Shown: in pieces, positions 1-5,986 of the stretch
Numbering within the stretch: the first letter of the stretch is position 1
Layout of the letters: each line of letters opens with the position of its first letter
Assembly: GCA_002704665.1 (NCBI GenBank)
Contig: PAHB01000095.1
Span: 1-9,897, forward strand
Direction of reading: 5' to 3'
Origin: Pseudomonadota bacterium
Lineage (GTDB): Bacteria; Pseudomonadota; Gammaproteobacteria; Burkholderiales; Eutrophovitaceae
DNA length: 9,897 nt
Translations under genes and position numbers: made by a program
The notes under the pieces: generated by a model
The model's input: the letters and a program-made list of their open reading frames with translations, nothing else
Told to the model about the DNA's origin: nothing
Databases searched by the model: none

Positions 1-36
1 ACCTAATTTTAATATTATTTTAACTGGGAGCCCAGC
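1..36 (+). promoter_or_regulatory. Leader of ridA with ribosome binding site inside a short inverted repeat
   Basis: AT-rich stretch before ridA; no open frame could be identified and the upstream gene lies outside the window. The Shine-Dalgarno-like GGGAG (26-30) is 6 nt before the ATG at 37 and sits inside the near-perfect inverted repeat CTGGG-AG-CCCAG (24-35), which could fold with at least a 4-bp stem and partly hide the ribosome binding site. In many Proteobacteria ridA follows spoT, so the missing neighbour may be spoT, but nothing here shows it. No complete promoter can be called from so little sequence. Confidence 0.35.
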
Positions 37-414
37 ATGATAAAACAATCAATCAAAACGGATGAGGCACCGCCTCCAATAGGAACTTATTCCCAAGCGA
101 TATGTACAGATGGTTTGGTATTTGTTTCGGGACAAATTGGATTGGATCCCCATTCAATGGAGCTCAAACAAACCTTCAGTGAACAAGCAAAACAGGTGTT
201 TAATAATCTTGACGCTATCGCCAGGGAGGTTAATGTTTCTTTAAATAATATTGTGAAATTGACTGTGTTCTTAAAGAACCTAGATGATTTTAGTGAATTT
301 AATCAAATCATGGCGCGTTATTTCGTGAAACCCTATCCTGCGCGGTCTGTTGTTGGTATTTCTCAATTACCTAAAAACGCGCTTGTAGAGGTCGAGGCTA
401 TAATAAAATTATAG
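37..414 (+). CDS. ridA: RidA family 2-iminobutanoate/2-iminopropanoate deaminase
   Basis: A 125-aa RidA/YjgF/UK114 protein of full family length. Known family members are cytosolic trimers that hydrolyse reactive enamine/imine intermediates released by PLP enzymes such as threonine dehydratase, protecting other PLP enzymes. Visible hallmarks are the N-terminal PPIGTYSQA (Tyr18), the VFVSGQIG strand (28-35), the YPARS segment with the carboxylate-binding Arg103, and VEVEAI near the C-terminus with Glu120, the residue thought to activate water. The cysteine that follows PARS in E. coli RidA is Val105 here. The ATG is preceded by GGGAG at good spacing and gives the normal N-terminus. The gene ends 17 nt before the preferred recG start, so it is probably the first visible gene of a ridA-recG-ubiA-SDR unit. 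Identification is firm; the physiological substrate in this organism is inferred. Confidence 0.95.
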   Translation: MIKQSIKTDEAPPPIGTYSQAICTDGLVFVSGQIGLDPHSMELKQTFSEQAKQVFNNLDAIAREVNVSLNNIVKLTVFLKNLDDFSEFNQIMARYFVKPYPARSVVGISQLPKNALVEVEAIIKL

Positions 415-431
415 AAAATTTGTTTCCTAAT

Positions 432-2498
432 ATGACAGACAAAAAGTTAGAGATACCATCCTCTCCAGCTATAAAAAATAAGTTGGAGAAACTCGGGCTA
501 AGGAATCTACAGGATGTGGCATTACACTTGCCTCATCGATATGATGATGAAACTAGCGTAGTCAATATACGAGATGCGCAAGTGGGAGAGGTAGTGCAAA
601 TCGAAGGGACTGTCGTAGCATCAAAAGTAATATATCGTCCCCGAAGAATTTTGAACGTCGTTATCGAGGATCATAGTGCTGCGGTAAATATCAAATTTTT
701 TAACTTTTATGGTAGTCAAGTTAAAACACTAGTTTCCGGTGCTAGAATAAGAGCTATTGGGGAGGTGCGTGTCTTTAATACAGGGTTTGAGCTGATACAC
801 CCGCGTTATAAAATAGTCGAAGAGGGCACCCCGTTGCCGAAATACCTTACTCCAATTTATCCAACAGGTGCAGGAGTAAGGCAGCCGACATTGAGGCGCT
901 TGGTAAAAATTGCCCTCGAAAAGATTTCAACCCAAGACACGTTATCGTTAGAAATCAGACAAAAATATAACTTGATGAAGTATTCAGAGGCATTGAGTGT
1001 TTTACACTCCCCTCCTAAGATTATTGATAAAAATGCACTTTCGACAAGGAAACATCCGGCTTGGTACAGGTTAAAATTTGACGAATTATTAGCACAGCAA
1101 CTTATTTTGAAAATGCAGAGAAAAGAAAAAAATAAGCTTCGGTCGCTAGCGTTTCCAAAAGAAAAAAAGTTCTCAGAAAGATTAAAAAAAAATTTATCCT
1201 TCAGTCTTACAGAAAGCCAGCGAGTAGCTCTTAAAGAGATACAAATCGATCTTGCCTGTGCATCCCCTATGCAAAGGCTACTTCAGGGCGATGTTGGGAG
1301 CGGAAAAACTATAATTGCAGCTTTTGCAGCCTTGCAAGCTCTCGGGGCAGGCTCTCAGGTTGCAGTAATGGCTCCTACAGAAATTCTTTCAGAGCAGCAT
1401 TTTAACAAGTTTATTAATTGGTTTGGTCCACTTGATTTAACTGTAACTCGCTTGTCGGGATCTTACAAACGTAAAGATAGGGAAGACAGATATAATCAGA
1501 TAGTTTTGGGCGAAGCTGATATTGTAATAGGGACTCATGCATTATTTCAGGAGAAAGTAAAATTTAAAAACCTTGGATTGATAATTGTGGATGAGCAGCA
1601 TCGATTCGGTGTTGGCCAAAGGTTGGCATTAAGAAATAAGGGCCTTGCGAAAGCAAAAAATTTTTTTCCTCACCAATTAATGATGACAGCAACTCCCATT
1701 CCTAGGACACTTGCGATGAGCTATTATGCTGACTTGGACGTTTCGACAATACATGGACTCCCGCCGGGCCGAAAACCGGTGCTGATGAAATTGGTTTCGA
1801 GGGACCGTAAACAAAAATTGGTTGATTACATACGGAATGTTTGCGCCTCTGGTAATCAGGTTTATTGGGTTTGTCCTCTCATTGAGGATTCAGAGAGCAC
1901 TTCCAATAAAGTGACTCCTCAAAGCGCAGAAAAAACTTTTGAAGAGCTGTCAGATTTGTTACCTGATATTACCATCGGTTTAGTCCATGGACGTTTATCA
2001 AGCGACAATAAAACAGAGGTAATGCAAAGCTTTTATAAAAAAAAAATAAGCCTGCTTGTGGCCACAACAGTAATTGAAGTCGGGGTCGATGTTCCAAGTG
2101 CTACCTTGATGGTTATAGAAAATTCAGAGCGTATGGGCTTGTCGCAGCTACATCAATTGAGGGGAAGGATAGGGCGAGGCGCATCGGAGAGCACATGTGT
2201 TCTTCTTTTTCAAGAGCCACTTTCAGAAATTGCGAAAAAACGGTTGAAGATAATCTACGAGAACGGTGACGGATTTATAGTTGCAGATCATGATTTACGC
2301 ATTCGGGGGCCTGGAGAATTTGTTGGAGTAAGGCAATCTGGTTTGCCTATGCTTAAGTTTGCCACGTTGGATGAGGATCGATTTTTGTTAACCGAAGTAG
2401 CAAAATTGGCTAATGAGTTAATTTATTTGGAATCTGAAGTAATACCCAGACATATTAAGCGGTGGTTAGAATCTAAGTTGCCTTACTTGGAGGTTTAG
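432..2498 (+). CDS. recG: ATP-dependent DNA helicase RecG
   Basis: Full-length (688 aa) RecG, the superfamily 2 translocase that remodels stalled replication forks and Holliday junctions. The N-terminal wedge/OB-fold region (about 1-200) binds branched DNA and contains the HLPHRYDD motif. Helicase motifs follow in order: Walker A GDVGSGKT (286-293), DEQH box (387-390), TATPIPRT (419-426), then the C-terminal helicase half with VHGRLS, ATTVIEVGVDVP and QLRGRIGRG (575-583). The translocation (TRG) region with DHDLRIRGPGEF (619-630) comes next. All catalytic motifs look intact. The ATG at 432 is preferred; an in-frame TTG at 420 would add four residues, and neither has a good Shine-Dalgarno. The stop codon is immediately followed by the ubiA GTG with no spacer, so the two are probably translationally coupled. 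The ridA-recG neighbourhood is common in Beta- and Gammaproteobacteria, often with spoT upstream. Confidence 0.97.
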   Translation: MTDKKLEIPSSPAIKNKLEKLGLRNLQDVALHLPHRYDDETSVVNIRDAQVGEVVQIEGTVVASKVIYRPRRILNVVIEDHSAAVNIKFFNFYGSQVKTLVSGARIRAIGEVRVFNTGFELIHPRYKIVEEGTPLPKYLTPIYPTGAGVRQPTLRRLVKIALEKISTQDTLSLEIRQKYNLMKYSEALSVLHSPPKIIDKNALSTRKHPAWYRLKFDELLAQQLILKMQRKEKNKLRSLAFPKEKKFSERLKKNLSFSLTESQRVALKEIQIDLACASPMQRLLQGDVGSGKTIIAAFAALQALGAGSQVAVMAPTEILSEQHFNKFINWFGPLDLTVTRLSGSYKRKDREDRYNQIVLGEADIVIGTHALFQEKVKFKNLGLIIVDEQHRFGVGQRLALRNKGLAKAKNFFPHQLMMTATPIPRTLAMSYYADLDVSTIHGLPPGRKPVLMKLVSRDRKQKLVDYIRNVCASGNQVYWVCPLIEDSESTSNKVTPQSAEKTFEELSDLLPDITIGLVHGRLSSDNKTEVMQSFYKKKISLLVATTVIEVGVDVPSATLMVIENSERMGLSQLHQLRGRIGRGASESTCVLLFQEPLSEIAKKRLKIIYENGDGFIVADHDLRIRGPGEFVGVRQSGLPMLKFATLDEDRFLLTEVAKLANELIYLESEVIPRHIKRWLESKLPYLEV

Positions 2499-3362
2499 GT
2501 GTATTCAATAAAGCAAAGAATTATTGCGTATTGGCGCTTAACTAGATTAAACCAACCTATCGGAATATGGTTGTTACTCTGGCCTACCTTATGGGCGCTT
2601 TGGCTGTCGAGTAATTCAGGGCCAACATACGGTCTTTTTTTTATTTTTATTACAGGTGTAATTTTAATGAGGTCAGCGGGCTGTGTTATTAACGATATCG
2701 TGGATATGAAATATGATGGTTTAGTTGAGCGTACAAAAAATCGACCATTAGTCACTGGAGAATTGTCTCGGTTTGAGGCATTTTTGGTTTTCGGTTTTTT
2801 GATTTTTTTATCCGCGTGTTTAGTACTATATCTTAATACCTTGACAATAAAGTTATCGCTTCTCGCAGTTCTGCTTGCATCAACTTATCCGTTTACAAAA
2901 AGGTTTTTGGCGCTACCCCAGGCATATTTAGGCGTTGCTTTTGGGTTTGGTATTCCAATGGCTTACGCGGCCAATAATAATTACGTTCCTTTTGAGGCAA
3001 TGATAGTTTTTATTGGGAATGTTCTATGGGTGATTGCCTACGACACCGAATATGCCATGGTTGATAGAGAAGACGACAAATTGATAGGCATAAAAACATC
3101 AGCATTATTGTTTCAAACTAAAGATGTATTAATGGTTATCATATTTCACTGCCTCTTTTTGTTTTGTATGATATGGGTAGGGTTATTAAAACAATTTGGA
3201 TTCGTATTCTTCTCTTTTTTAATAGCCGCTTCACTTTTAGTTAGTTATCAATATTTTCTGATAAGGGATAGAGATCGGCAAAAATGTTTTAGGGCTTTTA
3301 AACATAATACTTGGGTAGGTGGAGCAATTTTTTTTGGTATTTTTTTCGAGAATTTTTTTTAA
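2499..3362 (+). CDS. ubiA: 4-hydroxybenzoate polyprenyltransferase UbiA
   Basis: A 287-aa integral membrane prenyltransferase that joins a polyprenyl chain to 4-hydroxybenzoate, the first membrane step of ubiquinone synthesis. Both Mg-diphosphate-binding Asp motifs are present: NDIVDMKYD (65-73) and DTEYAMVDREDD (182-193), the latter nearly the E. coli UbiA form. This argues for UbiA over heme O synthase (CyoE) or menaquinone MenA. About eight or nine hydrophobic helices fill the rest. The start is GTG, directly after the recG TAG, with GGAGG at 2489-2493 five bases upstream; no ATG start fits. The 3' end is very T-rich and encodes a Phe-rich tail (IFFGIFFENFF). The usual partner ubiC (chorismate lyase) is not adjacent. 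The next gene starts 22 nt downstream, consistent with an operon. Confidence 0.95.
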   Translation: MYSIKQRIIAYWRLTRLNQPIGIWLLLWPTLWALWLSSNSGPTYGLFFIFITGVILMRSAGCVINDIVDMKYDGLVERTKNRPLVTGELSRFEAFLVFGFLIFLSACLVLYLNTLTIKLSLLAVLLASTYPFTKRFLALPQAYLGVAFGFGIPMAYAANNNYVPFEAMIVFIGNVLWVIAYDTEYAMVDREDDKLIGIKTSALLFQTKDVLMVIIFHCLFLFCMIWVGLLKQFGFVFFSFLIAASLLVSYQYFLIRDRDRQKCFRAFKHNTWVGGAIFFGIFFENFF

Positions 3363-3384
3363 AAATATAGGAATCGGGACGGAA

Positions 3385-4167
3385 ATGAACTTAGAGCTAG
3401 GTGGTAAAAAGGTATTGATAACCGGAGGAAGTAAGGGCATAGGCTTGGCTTGTGCTAAGGTTTTTTTGATGGAGGGTGCAAGTGTTGCGATCGTATCGCG
3501 GAGTAATGAAAATCTTGCTAATGCGGAGGATTTTTTGGACAAATTTGGAAAGGTTCGTTCTTTTTGCTTCGACTTGATTTCACCAGGAGATGCAAAAAAA
3601 ATGGTAACTACAATTAAAGATGACATGGGAGGCATAGATATTTTAGTAAATTCTGCGGGCGCTGCTAAGCAAGCTCCAGTAGGAGAATTAAAAATGGATT
3701 CGTGGCAAAAGGCGATGGATGCAAAGTACTTTACTTATATGTTTGCCATACAGGCCGTTTTACCATTAATGCGTGAGCAGAAAGCTGGAAATATTGTTAA
3801 TATCATTGGAACGGGAGGAAAGTTTCCATTCCCCTTCCATATTCCAGGGGGGGCCGCGAACGCGGCACTAATGCTGACAACTTCAGGGTTGGCCGGTGTG
3901 AGTGGTGACCTAAATATCAGAATTAATGGTGTTAACCCCGGATATATTAAAACTGAGAGGCTCAAACATATACTTGATGCAAAAAGCCGAGATACTGGGA
4001 TTAATGCCAATGATTTAGAGCAGAAAATAACCTCAGATATCTCTTTAGGACGGATGGGTGAAGCCGAAGACGTTGCTAATTTGGTCGCCTTTTTAGCATC
4101 CCCTAAGTCTTCCTATATTACCGGCTCCAATATACCTATAGATGGTGGGCTTTCGCTTGCTATCTGA
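3385..4167 (+). CDS. SDR-fold protein lacking the canonical catalytic tetrad
   Basis: A 260-aa short-chain dehydrogenase/reductase-fold protein. The cofactor side looks intact: TGGSKGIG glycine motif (13-20), Asp63 at the adenine-contacting position, NSAG (89-92), the NPG segment after strand 6 and the C-terminal GSNIPIDGG. The active site does not. By gap-free alignment to the classical Asn-Ser-Tyr-Lys tetrad, these positions are Lys114, Gly142, Gly155 and Asn159; the usual YxxxK is replaced by a GGAAN sequence. I recall similar PGGAANAAL-type SDRs in Betaproteobacteria, so this is probably a conserved variant and not decay; the frame is open and full length. ATG 3385 is preferred over an upstream in-frame GTG at 3319 because it has GGGACGG before it, avoids overlapping ubiA and starts just before the Rossmann fold. 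It lies 22 nt after ubiA, so is probably co-transcribed. Substrate and reaction are unknown; it may be a non-canonical oxidoreductase or a binding protein. Confidence 0.85.
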   Translation: MNLELGGKKVLITGGSKGIGLACAKVFLMEGASVAIVSRSNENLANAEDFLDKFGKVRSFCFDLISPGDAKKMVTTIKDDMGGIDILVNSAGAAKQAPVGELKMDSWQKAMDAKYFTYMFAIQAVLPLMREQKAGNIVNIIGTGGKFPFPFHIPGGAANAALMLTTSGLAGVSGDLNIRINGVNPGYIKTERLKHILDAKSRDTGINANDLEQKITSDISLGRMGEAEDVANLVAFLASPKSSYITGSNIPIDGGLSLAI

Positions 4168-4178
4168 TGTCATTTTAT

Positions 4179-4207
4179 TTGTCCGGTGAATAGCAAATCA
4201 GTTTAAT
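4179..4207 (+). promoter_or_regulatory. Candidate promoter of the cytochrome c gene
   Basis: TTGTCC (4179-4184) and TTTAAT (4202-4207) are separated by 17 bases and match the sigma70 -35 and -10 at 4/6 and 5/6 positions. They lie in the 89-base gap between the SDR stop and the cytochrome start. A second -10-like TAAAAT (4215-4220) has no good -35. No terminator is visible between the SDR gene and this point, so read-through from the upstream unit is also possible. Confidence 0.35.
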
Positions 4208-4256
4208 TTTAGGTTAAAATACTCAAGTAATTTTTCGAAAACAGAATGGGGTTTTT

Positions 4257-4577
4257 ATGAAAAAAAGTTTTGTTGCGTGTTTGGTTTTTTCGGGGTTCTT
4301 TTTTAGCCACGGTGTATTCGCAGTTGACGCGGCTAAGGCAAAAAAATTAGCTTCAAAAAAAATGTGTTTAGCTTGTCATGCTGTTGACAAAAAGTTGGTT
4401 GGTCCTGCTTATAAAGATGTTGCTGCAAAGTACAAAGGAGATAGTAAGGCAGTCGGAATGTTGACCACAAAAATTATCAAAGGTGGAAGTGGTAGTTGGG
4501 GACCTATACCGATGCCCCCACATCCTATGCCAGAGGCAGATGCTAAATTACTTGCCGAGTGGATTCTTGCAATGTAG
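4257..4577 (+). CDS. Periplasmic class I cytochrome c (c551/c552 type)
   Basis: A 106-aa exported monoheme cytochrome c. The N-terminus is a Sec signal peptide (KK, a hydrophobic run, and cleavage probably after VFA at residue 22), giving a mature protein of about 84 aa, the size of Pseudomonas c551. The heme is attached at CLACH (37-41), with His41 as proximal ligand. The distal ligand is probably Met86 within WGPIPMPPH, a sequence typical of the c551/c552 group, followed by a C-terminal helix (AKLLAEWIL). It should act as a soluble periplasmic electron carrier, for example between the bc1 complex and a terminal oxidase or reductase; which partner is not shown. The ATG follows a purine-rich AATGGGG at about 6 nt. 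The gene stands alone between a candidate promoter and a clear terminator, so it is probably monocistronic. Confidence 0.93.
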   Translation: MKKSFVACLVFSGFFFSHGVFAVDAAKAKKLASKKMCLACHAVDKKLVGPAYKDVAAKYKGDSKAVGMLTTKIIKGGSGSWGPIPMPPHPMPEADAKLLAEWILAM

Positions 4578-4607
4578 TTTGTCAAAATGATGACCGTAAG
4601 TGAGTGG

Positions 4608-4637
4608 AGCCGGTGTAAAACCGGCTTTTCTTTTTTT
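4608..4637 (+). terminator. Rho-independent terminator after the cytochrome c gene
   Basis: Perfect 7-bp stem AGCCGGT (4608-4614) / ACCGGCT (4620-4626) with a GTAAA loop, followed by TTTTCTTTTTTT (4626-4637). It lies 30 nt after the cytochrome stop and separates that gene from the liv operon. Confidence 0.92.
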
Positions 4638-4651
4638 GTAGATGGATGTGG

Positions 4652-4689
4652 TTGATTGACAATTTTAAAATGTTTGATTGATAATCAAT
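4652..4689 (+). repeat. Repeat elements overlapping the liv promoter (candidate operator)
   Basis: Two copies of TTGATTGA start at 4652 and 4674, 22 bp apart, close to two helical turns. They overlap the -35 and the -10 respectively. The second copy runs into the palindrome ATTGAT-A-ATCAAT (4677-4689), which covers the -10. Between them is the 10-bp palindrome ATTTTAAAAT (4662-4671). Such symmetry at a promoter suggests a regulator site. AT-rich sequence makes chance repeats likely, and no specific regulator (Lrp or other) can be named. Confidence 0.4.
4656..4685 (+). promoter_or_regulatory. Sigma70-type promoter of the liv operon
   Basis: A perfect -35 TTGACA (4656-4661) and a 5/6 -10 GATAAT (4680-4685) with an 18-bp spacer, placed just after the cytochrome terminator and 41 bases before the livK start codon. 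Transcription would begin near 4691-4693. This is the best promoter match in the window, fitting strong expression of an abundant binding protein. Confidence 0.7.
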
Positions 4690-4726
4690 TGGGATTAATA
4701 TCAACCGGTAGATAAAGGAGGGCATA

Positions 4727-5896
4727 ATGGCTGCCACTGGAAAATTAGAGAGGTTCCGTAATTTGTTTTGCGGAGTAGTTTTTTTAATAAGCTTTTTGGG
4801 TCTTTCTGGGTGTGGTTCTGATGAACAAAATGCCGGACAAAAAGTTATAAAAATAGGTCAAGTTAGTCCTCTTACGGGAAATATTGCACACTTGGGTAAA
4901 GACAATGAAAATGGAGCTAGACTAGCAATCGAAGAAGCAAACGCTAGGAGTTTGTCGATCGGGGGCGAGAAAGTTAGGTTTGAATTGATCTCTGAAGATG
5001 ATGAGGCCAAACCACTCAAAAGTACTATAGTTGCCCAAAAACTCGTTGACGCAGGGGTAATTGGAGTTATAGGACATCTTAATTCTGGTACCACGATTCC
5101 AGCGTCAAAAATTTACAACGATGCCGGTATTGCGCAAATATCCCCATCAGCCACAAACGTTAATTACACCAATCAAGGGTTTGATACAGCGTTTAGAGTA
5201 ATAGCTAATGATGCTCAGCAAGGAAGGGTGCTAGGAGCCTTCGCCATTAAATTGGGTGCAAAAAAGATAGGTGTCATAGACGATAGAACAGATTATGGAA
5301 AGGGATTGGCAGAAGAGTTCGAGAAGTCAGCCGTTGCCTCGGGGGGGGAAATTGTCGCCCACGAATTTACTGACAACACAAAAACTGATTTTACGGCCAT
5401 ATTGACTCGAATTAAAAGCAAGGAGGCTGACTTGATTTTCTTCAGTGGTATGGATGCGCAGGCGGGCCCGATGATGAAGCAGATAAAAAACCTTGGTTTA
5501 AACGTATTGTTTCTAACGGGCGATGGAGGACAGACGCAGCAATTTTTGACTCTCGGAGGTGCTGAAGCTGAAGGAGCTTATGCTTCTTCCCCTGGGGAGC
5601 CACTCGATAAAATGTCTGGAGGGAAAGATTTTACGAAAAAGTACACAGAAACATTTAATCAGTCAATACAGATATATGCTCCTTACGCATACGATGCCAT
5701 GAACGCACTAATTAGTGCTATTGTAGCGGCGGACTCTGTGGATCCTAAGGATTACTTGCCTAAGTTGGCTGCTATTGAACACGCCGGAGTTACCGGACCG
5801 GTCTCCTTTGACCAAAAAGGAGACATAAAAAGAGGAACTATTAGCCTTTATCGAGTTAGCGAGGGAAGATGGGCATACATAGAAACCCTTGAGTAA
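4727..5896 (+). CDS. livK: Branched-chain amino acid ABC transporter, substrate-binding protein (predicted lipoprotein)
   Basis: A 389-aa type I periplasmic binding protein (LivJ/LivK, Peripla_BP_6 group) that captures substrate outside the inner membrane for the downstream permeases. After a basic n-region and hydrophobic core comes the lipobox LSGC (26-29), so the mature protein is probably acylated at Cys29. The binding domain shows IGQVSPLTG early, GHLNSG (116-121, Ser120 equivalent to the ligand-binding Ser of LIV-binding proteins), SPSATN (139-144), DRTDYGKG (Tyr190 at the ligand-stacking position), FFSGMDAQAG and GDGGQ. The C-terminal GPVSFDQKGD is typical of the family. The ATG is fixed by an excellent AAGGAGG (4715-4721) five bases upstream. 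It is the first gene of the operon and has its own strong promoter. The most likely substrates are Leu/Ile/Val, but the family also binds other amino acids, amides and urea, so specificity is inferred only. Confidence 0.93.
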   Translation: MAATGKLERFRNLFCGVVFLISFLGLSGCGSDEQNAGQKVIKIGQVSPLTGNIAHLGKDNENGARLAIEEANARSLSIGGEKVRFELISEDDEAKPLKSTIVAQKLVDAGVIGVIGHLNSGTTIPASKIYNDAGIAQISPSATNVNYTNQGFDTAFRVIANDAQQGRVLGAFAIKLGAKKIGVIDDRTDYGKGLAEEFEKSAVASGGEIVAHEFTDNTKTDFTAILTRIKSKEADLIFFSGMDAQAGPMMKQIKNLGLNVLFLTGDGGQTQQFLTLGGAEAEGAYASSPGEPLDKMSGGKDFTKKYTETFNQSIQIYAPYAYDAMNALISAIVAADSVDPKDYLPKLAAIEHAGVTGPVSFDQKGDIKRGTISLYRVSEGRWAYIETLE

Positions 5897-5931
5897 TTAA
5901 TGTCAATAAATAATCTGTAAATTTCACAAGC

Positions 5932-5954
5932 GGCGCCGTATGGAGGGTGTCGCC
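5932..5954 (+). other. Possible mRNA hairpin between livK and livH
   Basis: A locally GC-rich patch in an AT-rich 90-base gap. GGCG (5932-5935) can pair with CGCC (5951-5954) and, past one mismatch, continue with a few more pairs. There is no T-run behind it, so it is not a standard terminator. It could protect the livK message from 3' decay and so raise binding protein over permease, as is known for other ABC operons. The stem is short and the call is tentative. Confidence 0.3.
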
Positions 5955-5960
5955 TTCATA

Positions 5961-5976
5961 TCCAAAACATTTTGGA
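5961..5976 (+). promoter_or_regulatory. Inverted repeat sequestering the livH ribosome binding site
   Basis: TCCAAA (5961-5966) and TTTGGA (5971-5976) are perfect complements around an ACAT loop. The 3' arm includes most of the GGAG (5974-5977) that best serves as Shine-Dalgarno for livH at TTG 5987 (9-nt spacing). If the hairpin forms, it would lower livH initiation. The stem has only two GC pairs, so its stability is modest. Confidence 0.4.
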
Positions 5977-5986
5977 GAACTTAGGT

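Noticed and set aside
3328..3365. Poly-T runs at the end of ubiA as a terminator
   Set aside because: They are coding (Phe codons), there is no GC stem ahead of them, and the SDR gene follows closely.
3237..3635. 132-codon minus-strand open frame opposite ubiA and the SDR gene
   Set aside because: Lys/Pro/Ser-rich translation that mirrors the sense T-rich and A-rich runs; no ribosome binding site or family motif.
3847..3853. Run of seven G in the SDR gene as a frameshift site explaining the missing YxxxK
   Set aside because: The SDR frame is continuous on both sides, the family sequence resumes in register (Ser-to-Tyr-to-Lys spacing kept) and the Ser and Asn positions upstream of the run are also altered.
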